Below, one piece after another: positions 35,202 through 42,859 of a stretch of 64,000 nt of DNA. The stretch comes from an uncultured Anaerolineales bacterium (GTDB taxonomy: Bacteria > Chloroflexota > Anaerolineae > Anaerolineales > UBA4823): positions 1 to 64,000 of the forward strand of contig CALFWB010000040.1 in assembly GCA_937928795.1 (NCBI GenBank). Direction: 5' to 3'. The position numbers were made by a program, and so were the translations under genes. Position 1 is the first letter of the stretch. The number at the start of each line of letters is the position of its first letter. Under the pieces are notes generated by a model, which had not been told where the DNA came from, searched no databases, and saw only the letters and a list, made by a program, of their open reading frames with translations.

Positions 35202-35285
35202 CGTGATCCCTCAGATTCAGAGATATATGTTCAGGTGGCGATTATAACTCAGGCAGGATAGGTAAGCATTCGATCCGACAAGACT

Positions 35286-36554
35286 TCATTCGATCTTCAG
35301 TTGAGGGTTTGTCGGTAGGGTAGAGGCTGTCCGCAGAGCTGATCGAATTTTTTCAACGGCACCGTGAACTGTTGTTTCTTGAGATACCTCCTCCAGAATA
35401 TCCTTGATCAGTTCAGCGCGCAACCGTGTGATATCCTCCTCGTTTGAGGACGTCTGCTCGAATTTGGGGAGATGATCCTTTGCAGGGGATTGAGGCTGCC
35501 AGGTCTTGAGCAGCTCTTGTTTGTAGCCTTCTTTTTCGAGGTCGAATAAACCAACATTGATCCACAGGAGTTCGGTGCCCATTTTGCGCAGACGCTCGCG
35601 AAAAGCGCGAGATTGGAAGGTTTTCTTGAGATCAGCATAAGGATTGTAATCCGCGGGTGGTTTGAGTAATTCGGTAACTGTGTGTTGGTAGATAAAGTCG
35701 CAAATGGTTGAGCCGATCATTCCCTTGACCATGCCTCGCCAATCGCTAAGCCCGTTTTCGGTCACGACGCGGCTTTGCCTGAGATTGCGCAAGGCTTGTA
35801 ATGAAAAAGGATAAGGTTTTAATGCCTTGTTAGGGGATTCGATGGGTGGGGATTGCCTGAGGTGATACCCAAAGTGGATATCGGAAATCCGAATGGCAAC
35901 TCCTTCATGAGAAAATGCGCTGATGGATTCGATGTGGTCTTGTTGGTCATTCAAGTCAGCAATTTCCTCCACTTTTTCGCTGCGAATCAGAAAATGTTCT
36001 CCTTCACCGTAGATGTTCGAGGTGGCTCTTGGGCAGCCAATCGCCACCGCATACCCGGCTGAAACGTCGAGGTAGCCAGGACCCCCAATTTCGGACAGGT
36101 AAGAGGGATCGGCGGCTTCTTTACCCTCCTCAGAAGTTCCAACTCTCATCCTCGGATAGCCGATTCCAAAAAGGCATGCCAAAAGATAACGCAAACAGGG
36201 TTTGAGTTCAGATAAATTGTATATATCTTGAAGATAACGCGCACCCAAGAATATTGCCAAAACCAAAGCAAAGAGTGGTACAAGAAAATACCGCAAAGAA
36301 ACCCATTGAAACGGCGTAAGAAGAAAGAGCACCAGAGGATCGGGCAGCCATTCCAAAAAAGGGAGATTGGCTTTGTATCCTTCGGCTAAGCTTGATAATC
36401 GCTCTCTCTCTAGGGCAACTCCCCAGAGCATACTTAGACCGCTTCCTAAGGCGATGATGAGCACCAGACGAACCATCCCCCAACCGTGATAGCCACTAAG
36501 CAGGTTTTGAAAGAATAAGAAGGACAAGAAAAAGGTGGCTTTCTTTCGTTTCAT
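35286..36554 (-). CDS. Membrane protein with degenerate SPFH/band-7-like core (downstream member of pair)
   Basis: 422 residues. Three membrane segments in the first ~115 residues, then IGGPGYLDVSAGYAVAIGCPRATSNIYGEGEHFL and HEGVAIRISDIHFGYHL, which resemble the band-7 start and the DGV strand of SPFH proteins. The rest is charged and helical, with a C-terminal coil region. It overlaps the upstream gene by 4 bases and is distantly similar to it, so the two look like a heteromeric pair of HflK/HflC style. No experimental family known to me. Confidence 0.6.
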   Translation of the reverse strand: MKRKKATFFLSFLFFQNLLSGYHGWGMVRLVLIIALGSGLSMLWGVALERERLSSLAEGYKANLPFLEWLPDPLVLFLLTPFQWVSLRYFLVPLFALVLAIFLGARYLQDIYNLSELKPCLRYLLACLFGIGYPRMRVGTSEEGKEAADPSYLSEIGGPGYLDVSAGYAVAIGCPRATSNIYGEGEHFLIRSEKVEEIADLNDQQDHIESISAFSHEGVAIRISDIHFGYHLRQSPPIESPNKALKPYPFSLQALRNLRQSRVVTENGLSDWRGMVKGMIGSTICDFIYQHTVTELLKPPADYNPYADLKKTFQSRAFRERLRKMGTELLWINVGLFDLEKEGYKQELLKTWQPQSPAKDHLPKFEQTSSNEEDITRLRAELIKDILEEVSQETTVHGAVEKIRSALRTASTLPTNPQLKIE

Positions 36555-38194
36555 AGCTTCTCGTCAGAGGGAAAGGAACGTGTTGGAGATAAGAGTTTGC
36601 TGCGGAGAGATTGAAGGTGTTGAACGGTTTCAGACGATATCCACTGTTGGGTCTGAGGATCATTCAGTTCAGCTTGAATGATCGCCAGAAACTGTGTCAG
36701 GATTGCCTGATCGGACAGAGAGGGGGAGTTTAAGGTTTCAGCTAGTCTGTTTACCAATTCACGGCGCTCATTCGCCTTCTTCTCCTCGACACTCGAGGGC
36801 GTTGTAGACATCCTGTCGGGTGGTGAGGTAAGTTGTTTCTGATAGCCGGCCAGCCACTGGTCAAAAAGCTTTCTCTCGATGGTTTCGTCGGCCGGTCGGA
36901 GTTCACCGAACGTTGCGTTGAGGATTTTGATTCCTTTTGAACGCAAAAACTTTGGCGTATTCAAGGTTTGAACTGGGTAGAAGATCAGGTCGGAAACTTG
37001 CCATTCATCGCCGATTCGGATAGGTTGATTGTCTTTACGTTGGACGAATTGAAAAGCCAGCACTCCTTGATTGCGAATGCGTTTCGAAAATTGAGATTTC
37101 AGTTCGCTCAGCGCTCGCAAAAACGGGCGATGGGGGAAATAAATGGACTCATAAGGGATGGAGGCAATGAACTCGCGAAAGAGATCGATGACAATTTGGA
37201 GGGGGAGTTCGGTCCAAGCATCAGAGGTTTGTAAGGGTTGAGACGAAGGTGTAGCATAAAAGGCAGCCATAATGCGTTGTGGGTCAACCGTGTAAGTGGA
37301 TGGACGATAACCTCCTTGCCTTTGCTCGGTGAAGATGCGGTCAGGATTTTCTAGGTGAAAATTTTGGACAAAGCGATGGATTTCTTCTCGATCGTCAGGT
37401 TCGATCTCGTTGGAGAGAGAAGCTACCGTGCGGTGTAGTGAGCGAGTATAATGGGAGGATGGCATGGGGTCTGAGAATTGGATCACGCGCAGAGAATCGG
37501 CTTTGGGTTGGCTTTGGGTTTGATCAAGATGATAGGTAACCAGCAGAACTTCGGGTTCTTGCCCGAGTGTAAATGTCGTTGAGAGGTGGGTGACGATCTC
37601 AACTCCGTCTTTCGTATAGGCGTGCAAGTCGGGGATTGAGCGCCTTTGGGGACGTAAATCAACGCTGCCGCGAATTTTCTGTGTTTGGTTGAGAAAGACC
37701 ACGCCCGCGGAATATACCCTAACCTGCGTGCTTTGATGGCGGTTCAGTTCCTCAACAATGACTGCGCTTTGGCGGTCGATCAAAAGTAACCCAACCCCCT
37801 TTTTGTTTTTCTCACCCAGTTCTCCAACGATTTTCCCATCGCGAACAAAAACGGCTGCCCCGTGTTTACCGATGAGGTATAACCAAAGCCTCTTCCATAG
37901 TTCAATTTGTTGTTCCAAAGATGGATTGGGTAACAAAAAATGAGCAATCAGCAGTTGAAAGAGGGCAAAGGTGAATAAGAATAAGACTGCGAATAGTGCA
38001 AATCTCCCCCAGGTTCTAAGTAATTCTGCTGGCAATGAAACCGCGAGATCTTGTGGACGGATCAATAAAACGAATCCTCGCAAGATTCCACCGATCAGAT
38101 CCCAGTAAAGGACGAGAAAGAGCAGCAGGAAAAGAAAAGAAAGGCGTTTAGTGCTAAAATGGCTACGCTTAGAGGGGGAGGTCCATTTTGTCAT
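36551..38194 (-). CDS. Membrane protein with SPFH-like domain (upstream member of pair)
   Basis: 547 residues. Membrane segments at about 18-38 and 60-85, then GVGLLLIDRQSAVIVEEL and, from about 155, YSAGVVFLNQTQKIRGSVDLRPQRRSIPDLHAYTKDGVEIVTHLSTTF, a recognisable SPFH/band-7 core. A Gln/Ser-rich hydrophilic stretch and a C-terminal helical region follow. Likely forms oligomers at the membrane with the co-translated partner. Function unknown; the analogy to HflK/C is inference. Confidence 0.65.
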   Translation of the reverse strand: MTKWTSPSKRSHFSTKRLSFLFLLLFLVLYWDLIGGILRGFVLLIRPQDLAVSLPAELLRTWGRFALFAVLFLFTFALFQLLIAHFLLPNPSLEQQIELWKRLWLYLIGKHGAAVFVRDGKIVGELGEKNKKGVGLLLIDRQSAVIVEELNRHQSTQVRVYSAGVVFLNQTQKIRGSVDLRPQRRSIPDLHAYTKDGVEIVTHLSTTFTLGQEPEVLLVTYHLDQTQSQPKADSLRVIQFSDPMPSSHYTRSLHRTVASLSNEIEPDDREEIHRFVQNFHLENPDRIFTEQRQGGYRPSTYTVDPQRIMAAFYATPSSQPLQTSDAWTELPLQIVIDLFREFIASIPYESIYFPHRPFLRALSELKSQFSKRIRNQGVLAFQFVQRKDNQPIRIGDEWQVSDLIFYPVQTLNTPKFLRSKGIKILNATFGELRPADETIERKLFDQWLAGYQKQLTSPPDRMSTTPSSVEEKKANERRELVNRLAETLNSPSLSDQAILTQFLAIIQAELNDPQTQQWISSETVQHLQSLRSKLLSPTRSFPSDEKL

Positions 38195-38360
38195 GGGTTA
38201 AGGGTATTATAAATTCATTTCGAGGAAAATTCCTAACTGTCTGCCCTCAAACCGGTCATAATTCGGCAGGATAAATCCCTTCCTCATCCCACTAAAGTCG
38301 GCTTTGGCTCGCCAGAGCAGATATACGTGGGCATTTAGGGAAATTCACCTCGTTTAATGT

Positions 38361-38447
38361 GGGTTCGGGCTAGGAATTCGGATGGGTCATTTCGACGAGC
38401 GCAGCGAGGAGAAATCCTAAAGATTTCTAGCTGCGCTCAAAGTGACC
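38361..38447. repeat. TCATTTCGA-family palindromic repeat, copy 4
   Basis: GGGTTCGGGCTAGGAATTCGG then TCATTTCGACGAGCGCAGCGAGGAGAAATCC, closing with GCTGCGCTCAAAGTGACC, the inverted partner. No gene in the 38195-38667 gap. Confidence 0.6.
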
Positions 38448-38497
38448 TACGAAATTTTCGCCATCAGCGGATTTTTGGGCGGGCTGCACACTTATTG

Positions 38498-38575
38498 GTG
38501 TGCACTCAAAAGTTGTTGGCAACATTGCTTTGTAGGACAACTCATTGAGTTGTCCTACAACTTTTGCGTGGACAC
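38498..38575 (-). mobile_element. 78-bp MITE-like element, copy B, with target duplication
   Basis: Reverse-oriented copy: GTGTGCACTCAAAAGTTGT at one end and ACAACTTTTGCGTGGACAC at the other, around the GTAGGACAACTC palindrome. It is flanked by direct repeats ACTTATTG on both sides (38490-38497 and 38576-38583), extendable to CACTTATTGG if shared end bases are counted. This is a target-site duplication and shows insertion. Confidence 0.8.
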
Positions 38576-38621
38576 ACTTATTGGAAGCCTTTCCCAAACG
38601 AGGGGCTGTTCTCCAGAATAT

Positions 38622-38630
38622 TGGTATAAT
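38622..38630 (+). promoter_or_regulatory. Extended -10 promoter of the L,D-transpeptidase gene
   Basis: TGGTATAAT with no clear -35, about 38 bases before the start codon. It lies just downstream of MITE copy B. Confidence 0.45.
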
Positions 38631-38667
38631 GTTTTTTGATCATGCACCCTTTAGAGGTTATATAGCT

Positions 38668-39666
38668 ATGAACCGACGTGAATTTTTGAAACTGGGTTTG
38701 GCAAGCCTCTTTTCTCTTGCCTTTACCGCTCAAAAAAGATTTCGTCCATTGGCAGCCCTTCAAGAGAAACCGATCTTGCTTGGGCGGACGGTGAGTTCCC
38801 TGCGTTACTACGACCGACCGAGTTTGAATAGCATTGAATTGGGCTACTACGTAACCGATACGGTGGTTAACATTTATGAGAGCGCAATCGGTGACCCGGA
38901 ACCGCGCCATAACCCTCTTTGGTTGCGCACCGATCAGGGCTGGGTTCACTCTTCTGCGGTTCAATTTGTCCGCAATGAACCGGCAATGCCGATCAATACC
39001 ATTCCAAATGGTGGATTCTTAGGCGAGGTCTGTGTCCCTTTCACTCAGGCTTGGACGCGCAAAGGGGATGGCTTAAAGCGAAGTTATCGCTATTACTATG
39101 GCAGCACCCATTGGGTGACTTCCCTGACTACCGATACCTTTGGCAATCCGTGGTATGAAATTGTCGATGATTTGTTTGGGGGGTTTCATTATGTTGACGC
39201 AACTCATTTGCGCCCAATAACCGAAGAAGAGGTGACACCGATCCGAGTATCGGTGGCGGATAAGAAAATTGTCATCAAGCTGAGCGAACAAAAACTCTAT
39301 GCTTATGAAAACGGGCGGGTTATTTTGACCGCTCGTTGTTCCACCGGCACCTTTGAAGGCGATACACCAACGGGTGAATTTCGGGTGGAGCGCAAACAGC
39401 CCTCCCGTCACATGGCCGCCAATGAAGAGCGAGGCAATGGTTTTGATCTGCCAGGGGTGCCATGGGTTTCTTTTATCTCCTGGACCGGTGTCTCGATTCA
39501 CGGCACCTATTGGCACAATGACTATGGACGCCCGCGCAGCCACGGCTGTATCAATCTAACCCCGGCAGCTTCTAAATGGATTTATCGCTGGACTCTACCC
39601 AATGTGCCGCCGGGGGGAAATTACGTTGAGTCGAAAGAGGGTACTTTGGTTTTGGTGGAGGCATAA
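38668..39666 (+). CDS. L,D-transpeptidase (YkuD) with Tat signal
   Basis: 332 residues from ATG 38668. The N-terminus MNRREFLKLGLASLFSLAF is a twin-arginine type signal (N-R-R-E-F-L-K). The YkuD domain starts near IRVSVADKKIVIKLSEQKLYAYENG and has the active-site SIHGTYWHNDYG..RSHGCINL with catalytic His and Cys. A preceding region (about 60-190) may be SH3-like. It should crosslink peptidoglycan 3-3 or attach proteins outside the membrane. The ORF-track start at 38545 lies in the mobile element and upstream of the promoter. The last 46 bases overlap the convergent HD-GYP gene. Confidence 0.9.
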   Translation: MNRREFLKLGLASLFSLAFTAQKRFRPLAALQEKPILLGRTVSSLRYYDRPSLNSIELGYYVTDTVVNIYESAIGDPEPRHNPLWLRTDQGWVHSSAVQFVRNEPAMPINTIPNGGFLGEVCVPFTQAWTRKGDGLKRSYRYYYGSTHWVTSLTTDTFGNPWYEIVDDLFGGFHYVDATHLRPITEEEVTPIRVSVADKKIVIKLSEQKLYAYENGRVILTARCSTGTFEGDTPTGEFRVERKQPSRHMAANEERGNGFDLPGVPWVSFISWTGVSIHGTYWHNDYGRPRSHGCINLTPAASKWIYRWTLPNVPPGGNYVESKEGTLVLVEA

Positions 39667-40634
39667 ATCGCTTGGATTTTATTCTGCTCCCAAGCGCGTT
39701 GAAAGGCTTTGACGACTTGCGGGTCAAAGTGAGTGCCGCTGCATTTTAGGATCTCCTGATAGGCTTCTTCGAGTGCCCGTCCATTGCGGTAAGGGCGGTC
39801 AATACTCATTGCGTCAAATGAGTCTGCAACTGCTACAATCCGCGCCCCTAAGGGGATTTCTTCCCCTTTTAAGCCATCTGGGTAACCACTGCCATCCCAG
39901 CGCTCATGATGGTGGCGGATGATCGGTGCTGCTGCGGCAAGGTAAGAGATGTCTTTGATCATCTCAGCTCCGGTGATGGGGTGTTGGCGCATTTTTTCCC
40001 ATTCTTGCGCACTTAAGGGGTTGGATTTCAATAAGACTTCATCTTGGATGACAATTTTTCCAATGTCATGAAGGATCGATCCAAAGCGGATTTGCTCTAA
40101 AAGTCCATCACGGCAGCCCATTTGTTGAGCGATGATCTGGGCATAAGCCGTAACCCGTTCGACATGACCGCGCGTGTATGGATCGCGCACATCGATTGCG
40201 TTCGCAAGGGCGGTTAAGCTGTCTTCATAGGCTTTGTGCAATTGAGCCAGTCGGATCTCTTGCGCCCGGCTCAAGCGGGCGTTGACTGCGGTAAGCAATT
40301 CTTGGCGGGTGAGGGGTTTGACGAGATAATCCTCGGCGCCAAGGCTTTTTCCAGCCAAGACATCGTCCTTTTCACCGCGCGCCGTGAGGATCAGGAAGGG
40401 GATCGTCACCCATTCTGGACGAGAACGAACGGCCTGCAAAAATTCAAAGCCATCCATTTCTGGCATGGCAATATCCGACAGGATTAAGTCGGGGTTGAAG
40501 GTTGACATTTCCTTGAGGGCTTCTTTACCATTTGATGCACATAGGACGTGATAGCCTTCTCCTAATAAAATTTCGCGAATGCCATCTTGCAATACTTGGT
40601 TGTCTTCGACAATAAGAATTGTCTCACCACTCAT
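39621..40634 (-). CDS. Response regulator with HD-GYP domain
   Basis: 337 residues. REC domain (1-120) with acidic pocket VEDN, phosphoacceptor Asp in LILSDIAMP and the Lys of LVKP; a short coiled linker (120-150); then an HD-GYP phosphodiesterase with SILHDIGKI and HHERWDGSGYPDGLKGEEIPLGARIVAVAD. Such proteins hydrolyse cyclic di-GMP when phosphorylated. No histidine kinase is adjacent. The C-terminal 15 residues are encoded opposite the transpeptidase 3' end. Confidence 0.95.
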   Translation of the reverse strand: MSGETILIVEDNQVLQDGIREILLGEGYHVLCASNGKEALKEMSTFNPDLILSDIAMPEMDGFEFLQAVRSRPEWVTIPFLILTARGEKDDVLAGKSLGAEDYLVKPLTRQELLTAVNARLSRAQEIRLAQLHKAYEDSLTALANAIDVRDPYTRGHVERVTAYAQIIAQQMGCRDGLLEQIRFGSILHDIGKIVIQDEVLLKSNPLSAQEWEKMRQHPITGAEMIKDISYLAAAAPIIRHHHERWDGSGYPDGLKGEEIPLGARIVAVADSFDAMSIDRPYRNGRALEEAYQEILKCSGTHFDPQVVKAFQRAWEQNKIQAIYASTKTKVPSFDST

Positions 40635-40680
40635 CTTACCTTCTCCAGCTTATTGCTAGTTCGTCAAAAGATGATCACCA

Positions 40681-41673
40681 CTAAGACGAGGCGGCAGGTA
40701 ATCCAGCAATGGGCTTTGCCTGTTGAACTCCTCGAACGATGGCTTGAGCAAAAACTTCTGCAGCAAAGGCACCAACAATGTTGACATCGGCTTTCTTTTC
40801 GCCAGTGGCAAGGGCAAAAATGGTATCCCCATCTAACATCGTGTGGGCAGGCCGAACGGCGCGAGCAATGCCATCTTGAGCCATTTGGGCAACCTTGGTA
40901 ACTTGTTCCTTCGATAAGCGGGCGTTGGTCACCACGCATCCGATGACGGTATGCCCACGACTGGCAAAGGATAGTACCGTGCGACCGATCAAGCCTTTCA
41001 TGACTTCTAAGGTGTTGGCAAAATACTCTCCCTTGCCAATTTTCAGCGGCCCTCTCTGGAAACTGCGCGCCCCGGCGATGATCTCTCCGCTTTGGGGGTT
41101 GATGATGTCGCCAAAAGCATTGACAGCAACAATTGCGGTGACAAGGACGCCACCCAAGTTAATCCCTGCACAACCAATCCCGCCTTTCATAGCTTGTCTG
41201 ATGCCGAGAATTTTCCCTACGGTTGCCCCCATCCCAGCACCGACATTTCCTTCGGCTGCTTCGGTAGCTGAGGCGTTTAGGCAGGCTTGATAACCCATTT
41301 GGGCATCCGGACGGATTTTTGGATTGCCGAGATTAAGATCGAATAGGATTGCGGCTGGGACAATCGGAACTTTTGCCACGCCAGTATCAAACCCGATCCC
41401 TCGCTCCTCCAAATAGCGAACTACTCCGCTGGCTGCATCTAGACCAAAAGCTGAACCGCCGGATAGAACGACAGCATGAACAACATCTACTAAGTGGGCG
41501 AGATGCAGAGCATCGGTCTCGCGCGTGCCGGGCGCCCCGCCGCGTTGATCCACTCCTCCCACTGCGCCTTGCTCGCAAAGGATCACGGTGCAGCCGGTAA
41601 GGGCTTCCTCATCTTGGGCGTGGCCGATGCGGATGCCCTTGATGGAAGTTGGAGTGATCCGTTGGGAATTCAT
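40681..41673 (-). CDS. P1-family peptidase (DmpA/L-aminopeptidase-like)
   Basis: 330 residues. The family motifs GGSAFGLDAASGVVRYLEERGIG and GGIGCAGINLGGVLVTAIVAVNAFG are present, and CVVTNARLSKEQV marks the autocleavage-site region used by these N-terminal nucleophile-like enzymes, though the nucleophile context is not standard DmpA. The last part, HTMLDGDTIFALATG, is typical of the family. Likely a self-processing aminopeptidase of unknown substrate. Confidence 0.88.
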   Translation of the reverse strand: MNSQRITPTSIKGIRIGHAQDEEALTGCTVILCEQGAVGGVDQRGGAPGTRETDALHLAHLVDVVHAVVLSGGSAFGLDAASGVVRYLEERGIGFDTGVAKVPIVPAAILFDLNLGNPKIRPDAQMGYQACLNASATEAAEGNVGAGMGATVGKILGIRQAMKGGIGCAGINLGGVLVTAIVAVNAFGDIINPQSGEIIAGARSFQRGPLKIGKGEYFANTLEVMKGLIGRTVLSFASRGHTVIGCVVTNARLSKEQVTKVAQMAQDGIARAVRPAHTMLDGDTIFALATGEKKADVNIVGAFAAEVFAQAIVRGVQQAKPIAGLPAASS

Positions 41674-41718
41674 TTAAGCTAAGGATAGCAAAGAACCTGA
41701 AAATCGTCAATAAAGGTT

Positions 41719-41746
41719 TGACAGAATCGGGCAACGCGGTATAATT
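41719..41746 (+). promoter_or_regulatory. Consensus promoter of tRNA-Lys
   Basis: TTGACA and TATAAT, both perfect, 16 bases apart, ending 10 bases before the tRNA. Confidence 0.85.
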
Positions 41747-41756
41747 TTAACGCTTG

Positions 41757-41830
41757 GCCCGTTAGCTCAACCCGGTAGAGCAGCTGACTCTTAATCAGTT
41801 GGTTGCAGGTTCGAGTCCTGCACGGGTCAC
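41757..41830 (+). tRNA. tRNA-Lys (anticodon CUU)
   Basis: 74 nucleotides with a 7-bp acceptor stem (GGCCCGT/ACGGGTC, one G:U), D-arm with GCTCAACCCGGTAGAGC, anticodon stem-loop CTGACTCTTAATCAG reading CTT, and T-arm GCAGGTTCGAGTCCTGC. Discriminator A; the CCA end is not encoded (CCT follows). A consensus promoter precedes it. Confidence 0.95.
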
Positions 41831-42508
41831 CTGAAGGGGTAGAAGGCGGGGTAATTCACTAACATCCGCAATCACTTCGTCGGCTCCGGCTGCCCAAAGC
41901 TCTTTTTCTTCCCCAAAACCGCTGAGAACACCCACCGTTTGAGCCCCGGCGTTTACCCCAGCGCGGATATCCACCGTTGTATCACCGACCATAAGGCATT
42001 CAGATGGACTCACCCTAAGTTGCTCTGCAACCCAATTGATCGGGTCGGGATAAGGTTTAGTGTGAAGGGTTGTCTCGGCGCTTGCCCAGCATTTGATGAT
42101 GGAAGATAAGCTCATTTGCTCGATGAAAGATTGGGTCAGATGGGCATCGCGAACACTGATGATTGCTAGAGGATATCGCTCAGCAAGCACCGTGAGGGTT
42201 TCTACAACCCCCTCGATCGGTTGCCAAAGAGGGCTCAATCTTCGATGTCCAGGCAGAACCCTTTTCCGGAGGCGAAAGAACCATTCGTCGAGACCCAGCT
42301 TGTCGAGGAGAGCCAGTAGTTTGTTCGCCGGTGTTTCAATCGTCATCAGAAATTTACGGGCAAATTTGAGACGGCTTTGGAGCGGAAAGAAAGCGAAAGG
42401 CAGCGAAAGGTATTTTGCCAATTTCTCGACCATGAGATCATCGGTGTCGGCGAGGGTGCCGTCAATATCAAAACAGATTACCTTTATGCGGCTACAGTCA
42501 AGGGACAT
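41795..42508 (-). CDS. HAD-family phosphatase (phosphoglycolate phosphatase-like)
   Basis: 237 residues. Motif I FDIDGTLADTDD, motif II SVRDAH-type region, motif III region K and motif IV MVGDTTVDIRAGVNAG are in order, with a helical cap between. The reading frame has no stop before the tRNA gene and its last 12 codons run antisense through the tRNA-Lys 3' half, producing the tail AGLEPATN. A possible partner is the small membrane ORF just upstream. Substrate unknown. Confidence 0.87.
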   Translation of the reverse strand: MSLDCSRIKVICFDIDGTLADTDDLMVEKLAKYLSLPFAFFPLQSRLKFARKFLMTIETPANKLLALLDKLGLDEWFFRLRKRVLPGHRRLSPLWQPIEGVVETLTVLAERYPLAIISVRDAHLTQSFIEQMSLSSIIKCWASAETTLHTKPYPDPINWVAEQLRVSPSECLMVGDTTVDIRAGVNAGAQTVGVLSGFGEEKELWAAGADEVIADVSELPRLLPLQVTRAGLEPATN

Positions 42509-42509
42509 T

Positions 42510-42644
42510 TCAATTGGATCCCAAAATCCATAAGAGAATTAAAACAAAGCCGCTGAGATAGCAGCAGCAGCCTGTGGCGAATAGCACAACACAGGAGATG
42601 AAAGCAGGTTTCCAAGATGCTTGGGTGCTTGCAGGTTTATCCAT
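42510..42644 (-). CDS. Possible 44-residue membrane peptide upstream of the HAD gene
   Basis: Too short for the ORF track. MDKPASTQASWKP, then about 29 strongly hydrophobic residues including TGCCCYLSG, ending ILGSN. The stop is separated from the HAD ATG by one base, a spacing typical of coupled genes. No strong ribosome site (weak AGGCTGAG-like). One membrane segment predicted. No homologue recognised. Confidence 0.35.
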   Translation of the reverse strand: MDKPASTQASWKPAFISCVVLFATGCCCYLSGFVLILLWILGSN

Positions 42645-42859
42645 CTCAGCCTGATTGTAATCGATGAATCGAAAGTAATCGTTTATTTTGCAAAAAATCC
42701 TTAGATGACGCAGATTTCGCAGAAAAATTCAAAAAATTCGCTCTATGATTCGGTGAGCACTTAAGAGTTGTTGACCGCTTGATTTGACGGATATAAACGC
42801 AACTAGCTTTGTGGAGAAACGTATATACGGAGGAAGTAGTTTTTAGAAAGGAGTTTACA

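Noticed and set aside
38357-38639. Short ORFs (63 and 65 residues) upstream of the L,D-transpeptidase
   Set aside because: They consist of two repeat elements and stop at or after the promoter.
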